A stretch of 39,707 bases of DNA from Candidatus Faecousia faecavium (GCA_018712645.1 DVGO01000030.1:1-39707), one strand, 5' to 3'; counted from the first letter of the stretch, positions 20,156 through 28,860 are shown. The notes: generated by a model from the sequence alone, not told the origin. Numbers and translations: made by a program.

Positions 20156-22948
20156 TTACTTCTCCTTCTTGGCTTTGCGCTGTGCCTTCTTGATCTTGAA
20201 CTGCCGCTTAATCATGTAGGGCAGAATGACCTTCATCTTGTCCTCGGTGCGCACCATGGTAGAGCATTCCGGAAGTTCCCGGTGCAGATGGATGGCGTCA
20301 AATGCGCACTTGGTGGTGCACAGACCGCAGCCGATGCACTTGTTGGGGTCTACTACGGAAGCGCCGCAGCCCAGGCACCGGGCGGTTTCTGCCTTGACCT
20401 GCTCCTCGGTGAAGGTCAGCTTGGCATCCCGGAAGGAACGCTTGTGGTCGATGTCCGGGTTGAAACCGGGAATCTGACGGGAGGAATTGTCGTAGTGCTC
20501 TACCACAATGTTCTTCTTATCCAGTTCGATGAAGTCATTGCGATTCCGGCCAATGGTCAGGCTGGTGTTGGGATGGACGAACCGGTGGATGGAGATGGCG
20601 CCTTCCTTGCCGGCGGCAATGGCGTCAATGGCGAATTTCGGCCCGGTGTATACGTCGCCGCCCACAAAGATGTCCGGCTGCGCGGTCTGATAGGTCAGGC
20701 TGTCGGCAACAGCACCGTTGCCCCGGCCCAGCTGCACCTTGCTGCCTTCCAGCAGGTTGCCCCACTGGATGCTTTGACCGATGGAGAGGAACACCCGGTC
20801 GCAATCCAGGGTGATGGTGTCGTTTTCGTCGTAGGCAGGAGCAAACTTGCCGCTTGCGTCCCAAACCGAGGTGCAGCGCTTGAATACGATGCCCTTGACT
20901 TTTCCATTTTCCGTAAGGATTTCCTTGGGGCCCCAGCCGCAGCGGATGGTGATGCCTTCGTCCTCGGCATCCGCAATTTCTTCTGCGGATGCAGGCATCT
21001 TTTCCCGGGGTTCCAGGCAGAGCATGGTCACGGATTCTGCACCGCACCGTCCGGCGGTACGGGCTACATCGATGGCAACGTTGCCGCCGCCAACTACCAC
21101 AGTTTTTCCGCTGACGGGATACGATTCGTCCGCGCCTACCGTGCGCAGGAACTCCACAGCAGTCATCACGCCCTCAGCATCTTCACCGGGGATGTTGGCC
21201 TTTCTGCCGCCCTGACAGCCAATGGCGATGTAGAAGGCTTTGTAGCCTTCCTGCCGCAGCTGATCCAGAGTGATATCCTTGCCAACTTCGATGCCGCAGC
21301 GAATCTCCACACCCATCAGCCGCAGAATCTCAATTTCCGCATCGATGACTTCCTTTTCCAGCTTGAAGCTGGGGATGCCGTAACGCAGCATACCGCCGGG
21401 CTTTTCGTTCTTTTCAAAGACCACCGGGCGATAACCCTTTTCCGCCAGATAGAAGGCGCAGCTCAGTCCGGCGGGGCCTGCACCGATGATGGCAATTTTC
21501 TCATCAAATTCTCCGACAGCCTTGGGAATGACCTTGGGCGGGATGTACCGCACGGCGGCGTCCAGATCCTTCCGGGCGATGAATTTCTTGACTTCGTCAA
21601 TGGCAACTGCCTGGTCAATGGTGCCCCGGGTGCAGGCATCTTCGCAGCGGCGATTGCAGATATGACCACAGACGGCAGGGAAGGGGTTGTTTTTCTTAAT
21701 CAGGGCCAGGGCTTCGGTGTATTTTCCCTGGGCCGCCAGCTTCAGATAACCCTGCACGGCGATGTGAGCGGGACAGGCAGTTTTACAGGGGGCGGTGCCG
21801 GTATCATAGCAGTTGATCCGGTTTTTGTCCCGGTAATCAATGTCCCACTTCTCCGGGCCCCACTGGACTTCATCCGGCAGTTCGTGCTTGGGATAGACAA
21901 TGGGACCATCCTTGGTGCAAAGCTTTTGTCCCAGCTTCACCGCACCGGCAGGGCAGTATTCCACGCAGCGGCCGCAGGCTACACAGTTTTCTGTTTCCAC
22001 CTTGGCAACATAAGCACTGCGGCTCATGTTGGGGGTGTTGAACAGCTGAGAGGTTCGCAGAGCGTTGCAGACGTTGACATTACAGTTGCAGATTGCGAAA
22101 ATCTTCTCCTGACCGTCAATGTTGGTGATCTGGTGAACAAAGCCGTTTTCCTCTGCCTTACGGAAGATTTCCAGAGCTTCCTCGTAGCTGATGTAGCGGC
22201 CCCGATCGGTTTCCACCACATAGTCCGCCATATCACCGACGGCAATGCACCAATCCTCAAAGCAGTCGCCGCAGCCTTCCTTCAGCTTTTCCCGGGACAT
22301 CCGGCAGGAGCAGGGGGAGGCGGCGAATTTGTTGTATTTTTTCAGCCAGTAGGAGATGTGCTCAATATCAATGGAGGTATTTTCTGCTTCAATGGCCTTT
22401 TCTACCGGAATCACGTGCATGCCGATGCCGGCACCTCCGGGAGGAACCATAGGGGTAATCCGCTCCAGAGGCAGGAAGGTCATCCGCTCGAAGAAAGCGG
22501 CAACTTCCGGATGCTCATCAATCTGGGATTTGCGCATGTTGAAAAATTCTGCACTGCCCGGCACAAACCGGCACAGCACATAGCGCTTTTCGTGGTTGGG
22601 GTTTTTCCCATCCAAGTTTTCCCAGTGGTATTCCAGAAGACCGATATAGGCCATCTGCTCCAGCAGAGGTTCCAGTTTTTCAGCAGGCATGCCGGTAATT
22701 TTCTCCAGCTGCTGCAAAGTCTTTGGCTTTCGCACCTGCATTTTCAGGGCGACATCCGCCATTTCGTCGGTTACAAGACCTGCCAGTCCCCAGTATTCCG
22801 GATCGTCGCCGGAGACACCTTTGATCTTGGCGGGAACCCGGTCGGTGATTTTCTTGCCCAGGGCAATGATTTTTTCCCGGGGGGCGTGGCTTTTGGGGAG
22901 GGGAAAGTCCAGTTTGCTTTCATCCAGGGGGAATTTGGTATCGCTCAT
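20156..22948 (-). CDS. Multi-domain Fe-S/FAD oxidoreductase with GltD-like core
   Basis: A 930-residue cytoplasmic oxidoreductase. In order: an N-terminal region with a small helical domain (residues ~75-110) and cysteine-rich segments (CSC near 213-215, C226/C229/C234, CNCNVNVC 288-294); a 4Fe-4S ferredoxin motif CVACGRCVEYCP (322-332); the glutamate-synthase-small-subunit-type Fe-S region with CGHICNRRCEDACTRG (427-441); the FAD motif IAIIGAGPAGLSCAFYLAEK (485-504); an NAD(P) motif VVVGGGNVAIDVARTAG near 615; GGDVYTGPKFAIDAIAAGK for FAD; and a C-terminal ferredoxin CIGCGLCTTKC near 890. It probably transfers electrons between NAD(P)H and ferredoxin or a partner enzyme. It sits between hypB and hypA with 1-base gaps. 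It is not a complete glutamate synthase, as no GltB is present. Confidence 0.88.
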   Translation of the reverse strand: MSDTKFPLDESKLDFPLPKSHAPREKIIALGKKITDRVPAKIKGVSGDDPEYWGLAGLVTDEMADVALKMQVRKPKTLQQLEKITGMPAEKLEPLLEQMAYIGLLEYHWENLDGKNPNHEKRYVLCRFVPGSAEFFNMRKSQIDEHPEVAAFFERMTFLPLERITPMVPPGGAGIGMHVIPVEKAIEAENTSIDIEHISYWLKKYNKFAASPCSCRMSREKLKEGCGDCFEDWCIAVGDMADYVVETDRGRYISYEEALEIFRKAEENGFVHQITNIDGQEKIFAICNCNVNVCNALRTSQLFNTPNMSRSAYVAKVETENCVACGRCVEYCPAGAVKLGQKLCTKDGPIVYPKHELPDEVQWGPEKWDIDYRDKNRINCYDTGTAPCKTACPAHIAVQGYLKLAAQGKYTEALALIKKNNPFPAVCGHICNRRCEDACTRGTIDQAVAIDEVKKFIARKDLDAAVRYIPPKVIPKAVGEFDEKIAIIGAGPAGLSCAFYLAEKGYRPVVFEKNEKPGGMLRYGIPSFKLEKEVIDAEIEILRLMGVEIRCGIEVGKDITLDQLRQEGYKAFYIAIGCQGGRKANIPGEDAEGVMTAVEFLRTVGADESYPVSGKTVVVGGGNVAIDVARTAGRCGAESVTMLCLEPREKMPASAEEIADAEDEGITIRCGWGPKEILTENGKVKGIVFKRCTSVWDASGKFAPAYDENDTITLDCDRVFLSIGQSIQWGNLLEGSKVQLGRGNGAVADSLTYQTAQPDIFVGGDVYTGPKFAIDAIAAGKEGAISIHRFVHPNTSLTIGRNRNDFIELDKKNIVVEHYDNSSRQIPGFNPDIDHKRSFRDAKLTFTEEQVKAETARCLGCGASVVDPNKCIGCGLCTTKCAFDAIHLHRELPECSTMVRTEDKMKVILPYMIKRQFKIKKAQRKAKKEK

Positions 22949-22949
22949 A

Positions 22950-23651
22950 TCAATTCTCTCCTTTCCAGGCGATTACTTCTGCTTTCAGCCAGGCGGCCAG
23001 CGCATCCACACCGTTGCCTGTTTTGGCGCTGATGGGGAAAATCCTGGCTTTGGGATTGCGCATGTGAATATATTCCGTGCATTTGTCCAGATCAAAGTCG
23101 AAATAGGGCTGAACATCCATTTTGTTGATGATAACCGTATCGCAGACCTGGAACATCAACGGATATTTCAGCGGCTTGTCGTGGCCTTCCGGAACGGAGA
23201 GAATCATGCAGTTGGCGGAAGCACCGGTGTCAAATTCCGCAGGACATACCAGATTGCCTACATTTTCCAGGATGACCAGATCCAACTCACCAGGATCTAA
23301 TCCTTCCAATCCCTGCCTTGTCATGGCGGCGTCCAGATGGCACATGCCGCCGGTATGCAGCTGAATGGCTTTGACGCCGGTGGCAGTAATGGTTTTGGCA
23401 TCCACGTCGGAATCAATATCCGCTTCCATCACGCCGATGCGCAGTTCATCCTTCAGCGCCCCGATCAGTTGGGTGAGGGTGGTGGTTTTTCCGGAGCCGG
23501 GGGAGGACATGAGATTCAGCAGGTAAATTCCCTTGCGTTTCAGTTCCTCCCGCAAAGCGGAAGCCTGGGCATCGTTGTTGGCAAAGACGCTTTGTTTTAT
23601 CGCTAAAATTTTAACCTTCTCCATGGGCGTCAGCTGCTCCTTCCTGGTCAT
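22950..23651 (-). CDS. hypB: Hydrogenase nickel incorporation GTPase HypB
   Basis: A 233-residue SIMIBI-class GTPase that drives nickel delivery with HypA. Motifs: P-loop LMSSPGSGKTTTL, the Mg/switch region VMEADIDSDVDA, the metal-site loop TGGMCHLDAAM with Cys and His, DLVILENVGNLVCPAEFD, and the G4 motif NKMD. The N-terminal high-affinity CxxCGC nickel motif of E. coli HypB is absent, as in many Firmicutes. The start at 23651 has AAGGA about 9 bases upstream; a downstream ATG at 23624 is an alternative that fits the core family start. It is first in the operon, facing a FadR-type regulator. Confidence 0.94.
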   Translation of the reverse strand: MTRKEQLTPMEKVKILAIKQSVFANNDAQASALREELKRKGIYLLNLMSSPGSGKTTTLTQLIGALKDELRIGVMEADIDSDVDAKTITATGVKAIQLHTGGMCHLDAAMTRQGLEGLDPGELDLVILENVGNLVCPAEFDTGASANCMILSVPEGHDKPLKYPLMFQVCDTVIINKMDVQPYFDFDLDKCTEYIHMRNPKARIFPISAKTGNGVDALAAWLKAEVIAWKGEN

Positions 23652-23673
23652 ACCAGAGTTTTCCTTTTCTTAT

Positions 23674-23702
23674 AGTGTAAGTCTATTTCAAAACCATGTC
23701 AA
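23674..23702 (-). promoter_or_regulatory. Promoter of the hypB-oxidoreductase-hypA-DUF5692 operon
   Basis: On the minus strand a perfect TTGACA (23697-23702) is 17 bp from TACACT (23674-23679), about 23 bases upstream of hypB. Confidence 0.65.
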
Positions 23703-23743
23703 TGATACTTTCACTTTTCATCGATTTATCCGGGAATTTGACC

Positions 23744-23772
23744 TTGTTTTTGTGAATAATCCATGGTAAAAT
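23744..23772 (+). promoter_or_regulatory. Candidate promoter of the FadR-type regulator
   Basis: TTGTTT (23744-23749) and TAAAAT (23767-23772) are separated by 17 bp. An operator palindrome follows directly downstream. Confidence 0.5.
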
Positions 23773-23785
23773 AAAAACCGTGGTA

Positions 23786-23800
23786 TGTGGTATAACCACA
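23786..23800 (+). promoter_or_regulatory. FadR/GntR-type operator palindrome
   Basis: A perfect 15-bp palindrome TGTGGTATAACCACA lies between the regulator's -10 box and its start codon. It contains the GT...AC core typical of FadR-subfamily GntR sites, and a second half-site (CGTGGTA, 23779-23785) precedes it. Confidence 0.65.
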
Positions 23801-23817
23801 AAAAGGAGATACGCTCT

Positions 23818-24531
23818 ATGGAATTTGAAAGACTCTACGCACCCAGCCTGAAAGATCTGTTTGTACAGCAGCTTCAGGGGATGATTTTGTCGGGAGATTT
23901 GCCCTTGGGAACCAAGCTGCCCCCGGAGCGGGAACTGTGTCAGCAGATGCATGTCAGCCGGGCGGTGGTCAACTCCGGAATTGCGGAGTTGGCCCGTCAG
24001 GGATTCCTGGAGGTGCGGCCTCGTCAGGGGGCATATGTGACGGACTACCGCCGCAATGGCAATATGGACACCCTGATGGCCATCATGCATTACAATGGCG
24101 GTGTGCTGGGCAGGGAAGAAATCCGCTCCATCCTGGAAGTACGCTGGGGATTGGAGCAGATGACCGTCAGCCGCGCCATTGATTTTGCCAGTGACGAAGA
24201 TTTGGAACATCTGGGACAATACGTCCGGGCTTTGGCTGCCAGCCCAACACCTTCTCCGGCCCAGGCGGCGGAACTGGCATTTCAGTTCCACCACGAGCTG
24301 ACCCTGGCGGGAGGGAATTCCATTCTGCCGCTGATTTACCTTTCCTTTAAGGTGCCGTGCATGGCATTGTGGATTCGCTTTTGCCGGAAATTCGGAGTTC
24401 ATGCCCTCCATGACAATGTCCAGGAGCTGTACCGGCACCTGCTGAACCGGGACAAAGAAGGTGCCTCCCGCTGGGCCCAGAAATACCTGACAGAAGCCAT
24501 CAGCGGCAGTCAGCAGATTTATGAAGCATAA
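23818..24531 (+). CDS. GntR family regulator, FadR subfamily
   Basis: A 237-residue regulator. An N-terminal GntR winged helix (LFVQQLQGMILSGDLPLGTKLPPERELCQQMHVSRAVVNSGIAELARQGFLEVRPRQGAYVTDY) is followed by an all-helical FCD-type ligand domain (IRSILEVRWGLEQM; FQFHHELTLAGGNSILPLI, with the HH that often helps bind a metal or carboxylate ligand). ATG at 23818 has AAGGAG nine bases upstream. It is divergent from the hyp operon, with a perfect palindrome in between, so it probably controls itself and perhaps the hyp operon. Such regulators usually sense a small organic acid; the effector here is unknown. Confidence 0.9.
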   Translation: MEFERLYAPSLKDLFVQQLQGMILSGDLPLGTKLPPERELCQQMHVSRAVVNSGIAELARQGFLEVRPRQGAYVTDYRRNGNMDTLMAIMHYNGGVLGREEIRSILEVRWGLEQMTVSRAIDFASDEDLEHLGQYVRALAASPTPSPAQAAELAFQFHHELTLAGGNSILPLIYLSFKVPCMALWIRFCRKFGVHALHDNVQELYRHLLNRDKEGASRWAQKYLTEAISGSQQIYEA

Positions 24532-24532
24532 A

Positions 24533-24573
24533 AATACACCCCCTGTTGGCATTGGGAACCAACAGGGGGTATT
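24533..24573. terminator. Bidirectional terminator between the FadR-type gene and argD
   Basis: A long stem, CCCCCTGTTGG with its complement CCAACAGGGGG extended by AATAC/GTATT, encloses a 9-base loop in the gap between convergent genes. Confidence 0.85.
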
Positions 24574-24589
24574 TGTATTCAATGCTGTA

Positions 24590-25753
24590 TCAAACGCAGG
24601 CTTCTTTGATTATGGAAATGGCATTCATCAAAATATCCATGGGGATATTCAATGCCGGAAGCAGCCGGACTTTGTTCTTGGCGGTCAGGCACAGTACGCC
24701 TTTTTCCATGCAGGCTTTTACCACCTCGGATGCCGGTTTTTTTGTCTGGATACCGATCATCAATCCAAGGCCGCATACGGCTTCGATGCCCTCTGCGCCG
24801 GTTAAAGCAGCAAAGACCGCTTCGCTCTTCTTCTGCACATCCGCAAGGAAGGCATCATCCAGACGATTCAGAATGCTTAAGGCCCCGGCACAGCACACCG
24901 GATTTCCGCCGAAGGTAGAGCCGTGATCGCCAAAGCCCAGAACAGACTCCACCTTCTTTCCCAGCATGGTGGCGCCCAGAGGCAAGCCGCCGCCCAACCC
25001 CTTTGCTGTGGAAACCACGTCGGGCTGAATGCCATAGTGCATATAGGCGTAAAGCTTTCCGCTGCGGCCGTTGCCGGTCTGCACTTCATCCACCATGAGC
25101 AAAATATCCTGTTCCTGGGCAAGCTTCGCTACCGCCTGAACGTAGTCCTTGTCCAGTACATTCACGCCGCCTTCGCCCTGAACGCACTCCAGCAAAATGG
25201 CGGCAACAGAGTTCTCCTGACACAGCTGCCGCATGTGGTCAATGTCGTTGGCCCGGGCGTGAACAAAGCCGGGGGTCAAAGGCTGGAACAGTTCATGGTA
25301 GTGATCCTGTCCGGTGGCAGCCAGAGTGGTCAGGGTACGCCCATGGAAACTGTTTTCCAGGGTAATGATGGTATAGCATCCGCTGCCTTTTTTGTCGGCG
25401 GCATACTTTCGGGCAACTTTGATGGCACATTCATTGGCCTCTGCACCGGAATTGCAGAAGAAAACCTTCTTCATGCCGCTTTTCTGACACAGCAGCTGAG
25501 CGAGCTGGGCGCAGGGCTGGGTGTAGTACAGGTTGGACATGTGCTGCACCTTTCCCAGCTGCTGCATCACCGCTTCTTTCCACGCTTCGTCGGCAATTCC
25601 AAAGGCGGTGACCCCAATGCCGCTGCCCATGTCGATGTATGCTTTTCCGGTATCATCATAAACCATGGAACCCTTGCCGGAAACCACTTCGATGGGAAAC
25701 CGGGCATAGGTATTGGCCACATAGGTTTTATCGATGGATTTCAGATTCGTCAT
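24590..25753 (-). CDS. argD: Acetylornithine aminotransferase ArgD
   Basis: A ~387-residue class-III PLP aminotransferase that converts N-acetylglutamate semialdehyde to N-acetylornithine in arginine synthesis. Motifs: FFCNSGAEANECAIKVARKY for cofactor phosphate binding, ENSFHGRT, LLMVDEVQTGNGR with the conserved Asp near 222, and VVSTAKGLGGGLPLGA with the PLP lysine near 251. The start is placed at ATG 25753, where GGGAG is about nine bases upstream; it overlaps the argB end by 26 bp. The ATG nine bases earlier is possible. It is the last gene of the argCJBD operon. Confidence 0.93.
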   Translation of the reverse strand: MTNLKSIDKTYVANTYARFPIEVVSGKGSMVYDDTGKAYIDMGSGIGVTAFGIADEAWKEAVMQQLGKVQHMSNLYYTQPCAQLAQLLCQKSGMKKVFFCNSGAEANECAIKVARKYAADKKGSGCYTIITLENSFHGRTLTTLAATGQDHYHELFQPLTPGFVHARANDIDHMRQLCQENSVAAILLECVQGEGGVNVLDKDYVQAVAKLAQEQDILLMVDEVQTGNGRSGKLYAYMHYGIQPDVVSTAKGLGGGLPLGATMLGKKVESVLGFGDHGSTFGGNPVCCAGALSILNRLDDAFLADVQKKSEAVFAALTGAEGIEAVCGLGLMIGIQTKKPASEVVKACMEKGVLCLTAKNKVRLLPALNIPMDILMNAISIIKEACV

Positions 25754-26627
25754 ATGCTTCATCTCCCACAACCATAGTACCGGCGCCTTCGTCGGTGAGA
25801 ATCTCCATGAGAATCGAATGGGGCACCCGACCATCCATGATGATGACGCTGCTGACGCCTTTGGAAATGGCCTGGATGCAGCAATCCACCTTGGGAATCA
25901 TACCCCCGGAAATAACCCCTTGCTCAAACAAAGCTTTTGCTTTGGAAACGGTGAGCATGGGAATCAGGGTGCTGGGGTCGTCCTTTTTCTGCAGCACACC
26001 ATCAATGTCGGTCATCATAATCAAACGCTTTGCTTTCAGCGCTCCGGCGATGCAGGCAGCGGCGGTGTCTCCGTTAATGTTGTATACGTTACCGTTGTTG
26101 TCACAACCCAGGGTGGAAATCACCGGGATATACCCTTTTTCCAGCAAGTCCATTACCGGCTGAATGTTGATGTTGGTGATTTTGCCTACATATCCCAACT
26201 TCGGGTCCTTCATTTCTGCTTCAATCAGGTGTCCGTCCATGCCGGAAAGTCCCATGGCTTTGCCGCCTTTGGTTTGCAGCAGATTCACCAGGGTTTTGTT
26301 TACCCGGCCTGCCAGAACCATTTGCACAATGTCCACGGTTTCTTTGTCCGTGACCCGCAGTCCGTCTACAAACTGGGCTTTCTTGCCCAACTTTCCCATC
26401 AGCTCACTGATTTCCGGCCCACCTCCGTGAACCAGCACCACTTTTACGCCAACCAGCCACAGCAGCAGAATGTCCTCCATGACCTGCGTTTTCAGCTGTT
26501 CGTTAATCATGGCGTTTCCGCCGTATTTTACAACCACAATCTGGCCGTTATACTTGCGAATGTAGGGCAGGGCTTCGGTCAGCACCTGTGCCCGCTGGGC
26601 GTTGGAAAAAATATCGACTGTATCCAT
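25728..26627 (-). CDS. argB: Acetylglutamate kinase ArgB
   Basis: A 299-residue amino-acid kinase that phosphorylates N-acetylglutamate. Conserved elements: VVVKYGGNAM at the N-terminus (ATP/phosphate loop with the Lys), VLVHGGGPEISELM, GKITNINIQPV, and NINGDTAAACIAGALKAKRLIMMTDIDGVL. The length and N-terminal extension before VVKYGG (MDTVDIFSNAQRAQVLTEALPYI) are like the arginine-inhibited hexameric enzymes, which use an N-terminal helix for feedback. Feedback inhibition is therefore plausible. It lies between argJ (9-bp gap) and argD (overlap). Confidence 0.96.
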   Translation of the reverse strand: MDTVDIFSNAQRAQVLTEALPYIRKYNGQIVVVKYGGNAMINEQLKTQVMEDILLLWLVGVKVVLVHGGGPEISELMGKLGKKAQFVDGLRVTDKETVDIVQMVLAGRVNKTLVNLLQTKGGKAMGLSGMDGHLIEAEMKDPKLGYVGKITNINIQPVMDLLEKGYIPVISTLGCDNNGNVYNINGDTAAACIAGALKAKRLIMMTDIDGVLQKKDDPSTLIPMLTVSKAKALFEQGVISGGMIPKVDCCIQAISKGVSSVIIMDGRVPHSILMEILTDEGAGTMVVGDEAYDESEIHR

Positions 26628-26636
26628 AGCTTACCC

Positions 26637-27851
26637 TCACGTTCTGTAGTCGCCGTTGATGTGGACGTATTCGTAGGTCAGATCGCAGCCCCAGGCAGTA
26701 GCCTCTGCGCTTCCATCGCCCAGGGAAATGAGAATTTCAATCTCCGTTTCCAGCAATACCTTTTTTGCTACTTCTTCGGAAAAATCGATTCCGGCACCGT
26801 CCTGACAAACCGCCACTTCCCCCGCCGGGGAACGGAAGGAAACAGCCACTTTGCTGACATCTACCTGGGCACCGCTGTAGCCGATGGCGCACAGAATCCG
26901 TCCCCAGTTGGCGTCGGCTCCGAACATTGCCGCCTTGGTCAGGCTGGAACAGACCACACTTTTTGCGATGGTTTTGGCAGCATCCCAGTCTTTTGCGCCG
27001 GTGACTTTGCACTCCAGCAGCTTGGTTGCCCCTTCGCCATCGCCGGCAATGCTGCGGCACAGATGGATGTTCACGGTGTTCAGTGCCTTCATGAACTGAG
27101 CAAAGTCTTCACCATCACTGTCAATGGGTGCGTTTCCGGCCAAGCCGTTGGCCAGAATGGTGACCATGTCGTTGGTGGAAGTATCCCCGTCTACGCTGAT
27201 CATATTGAAGGTTTTCTGAATGTCACCGCTCAGGGCCTTCTGAAGCATCTGGGGAGAAATTGCCGCATCCGTGGTGAGGAACACCAGCATGGTAGCCATA
27301 TTGGGGTGAATCATGCCGCTGCCTTTGGCAATGCCGCCGATGTGGCAGGTTTTGCCGCCCAGCTGAAATTCCACCGCAATTTCCTTTGGCTTGGTGTCTG
27401 TGGTCATGATGGCCTCACAGGCGTCGCCACTGCCATTGGGGTTCAGCAGGGAAGCCAGCTGAGGCATATGCTCGGCGATGGGGTCGATGCACAGCGGCTG
27501 ACCGATTACGCCGGTGGAAGCGACTACCACGTCGTCGGGACTGATTTCCAATGCCTTGGCGGTAAGGACACTCATTTCTTCCGCAATTTGAATGCCGTTG
27601 GCGTTGCAGGTGTTGGCGTTGCCGCTGTTGCAGACCACGGCCTGGGCTTTCCCATCGGATAAGTGGGATTTGCTCACGATCAAGGGAGCGCCCTTTACCA
27701 GATTGGTGGTGTAAACCGCAGCGGCGCTGCAGGGTGCCTGGCTGTAAATCAGGGCCAAATCCTTTTTCGTCCGATTCTTGCGAATGCCGCAATGTACGCC
27801 TGCGGCTAAAAATCCCTTTGCGGCGCAAACGCCGCCGGAAATCAGTTTCAT
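26637..27851 (-). CDS. argJ: Glutamate N-acetyltransferase / ornithine acetyltransferase ArgJ
   Basis: A 404-residue ArgJ, which recycles the acetyl group from acetylornithine to glutamate, giving the cyclic arginine route. It is made as a precursor that cleaves itself before the nucleophile Thr; the site is visible in KGSGMIHPNMATMLVFLTTDA, between Ala186 and Thr187. Other conserved blocks are SGNANTCNANG, STGVIGQPL and DGDTSTNDMV. Whether it is bifunctional, also making acetylglutamate from acetyl-CoA, cannot be read with certainty; no argA is seen in the window. It is 17 bp after argC. Confidence 0.96.
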   Translation of the reverse strand: MKLISGGVCAAKGFLAAGVHCGIRKNRTKKDLALIYSQAPCSAAAVYTTNLVKGAPLIVSKSHLSDGKAQAVVCNSGNANTCNANGIQIAEEMSVLTAKALEISPDDVVVASTGVIGQPLCIDPIAEHMPQLASLLNPNGSGDACEAIMTTDTKPKEIAVEFQLGGKTCHIGGIAKGSGMIHPNMATMLVFLTTDAAISPQMLQKALSGDIQKTFNMISVDGDTSTNDMVTILANGLAGNAPIDSDGEDFAQFMKALNTVNIHLCRSIAGDGEGATKLLECKVTGAKDWDAAKTIAKSVVCSSLTKAAMFGADANWGRILCAIGYSGAQVDVSKVAVSFRSPAGEVAVCQDGAGIDFSEEVAKKVLLETEIEILISLGDGSAEATAWGCDLTYEYVHINGDYRT

Positions 27852-27868
27852 AATACGACCTCTCTTTC

Positions 27869-28786
27869 TTATCTGCCGATGTTCAGACCGGTGGTTTCCT
27901 CCAGTCCCAGGATGATGTTCATATTTTGAATGGCGGCACCGGATGCGCCTTTGCCCAGATTGTCAAAGAAAGCCATCAGCAAAATTCGTTCCTCATTTCC
28001 GCCTATGCAGATGGCCATGTCATCCCGGCCTGCCAGTGCGTTTGCAGCAGCCATGCCGCCCAATGACATGGTGTCAAAATGCACGATGGGACCGTGATAA
28101 CAGCTGGAGTAAATTTCTGCCAGATCTTTCTGGTTTCCCCGAATGTCCGATTGAAACAGGGGAACCGTCACCAGCATCCCGCTGTAAAAGTCGGACACGA
28201 TGGGACAGAATACAGGAACCTTTTCCAGACCGCAAATGCGAACCATTTCCGGCAGATGTTTGTGGTTCTGGTTCAAGCCGTACTGCCTGGGAGCGGACAA
28301 TTCCGGATTGCCGCATTCGTAGTCGCCAATCATCTTTTTTCCGCCTCCGGAGTATCCGGTTAGGGAAAAGCAGGTCAGAGCCGCGTCTTTTTTGAGAATG
28401 CCAGCCTGAATCAACGGCTGCACCAGCGCAATAAAGCCGCTGGCGTGACAGCCGGGGTTTGCTACCCGCCGGGAAGCGGCGATTTTCTCCCGGAAGCCTG
28501 CCAGCTCCGCAAAGCCATAAACCCAACCCGGAGCCGTTCGGTGGGCGGTGGAGGTGTCGATGACGGCGGTGTTCCCGTGTACCATGGAAGCGGCTTCTAC
28601 GGCCGCGTCATCCGGCAGACAGAAAAATGCCACATCCGCGGCATTGATGGCTTCTTCCCGGGCCTTGGGGTCTTTTCGCAAGGATTCCGGAAGACAGATC
28701 AGGGAAATGTCTTTCCGGGACTGGAGCCGTTCGTGAATGCGAAGCCCTGTGGTACCGGCGCTGCCATCGATAAATACATGGGTCAT
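27869..28786 (-). CDS. argC: N-acetyl-gamma-glutamyl-phosphate reductase ArgC (short class)
   Basis: A ~305-residue NADPH-dependent reductase of acetylglutamyl phosphate. The start at ATG 28786 has GGAGG nine to ten bases upstream and gives MTHVFIDGSAGTTGLRIHERL. The catalytic cysteine is C113 in ANPGCHASGF. The Rossmann motif GSAGTTGLR and the length (~305 rather than ~345) place it in the short class-2 ArgC. An upstream in-frame ATG (28843) would add residues read from the leader and is unlikely. It is first in argCJBD behind a consensus promoter. Confidence 0.94.
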   Translation of the reverse strand: MTHVFIDGSAGTTGLRIHERLQSRKDISLICLPESLRKDPKAREEAINAADVAFFCLPDDAAVEAASMVHGNTAVIDTSTAHRTAPGWVYGFAELAGFREKIAASRRVANPGCHASGFIALVQPLIQAGILKKDAALTCFSLTGYSGGGKKMIGDYECGNPELSAPRQYGLNQNHKHLPEMVRICGLEKVPVFCPIVSDFYSGMLVTVPLFQSDIRGNQKDLAEIYSSCYHGPIVHFDTMSLGGMAAANALAGRDDMAICIGGNEERILLMAFFDNLGKGASGAAIQNMNIILGLEETTGLNIGR

Positions 28787-28860
28787 GGAATCGTCGCCTC
28801 CTGCGGTGTACTTGCTGTATTGGGGGATGTGCCTGGGGTACAAGTGTTTTTTATGGAGAG

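Noticed and set aside
20156..22948. Glutamate synthase small subunit (GltD) or YgfK-type selenate reductase subunit
   Set aside because: The FAD/NAD core is GltD-like, but no GltB is adjacent, and the N-terminal half does not look like the dihydroorotate-dehydrogenase-like part of YgfK.
20282..23032. 916-codon plus-strand frame
   Set aside because: Antisense of the Fe-S/FAD oxidoreductase, whose motifs are unmistakable.
25734..27662. 642-codon plus-strand frame
   Set aside because: Antisense of argB and argJ; no domain features or RBS.
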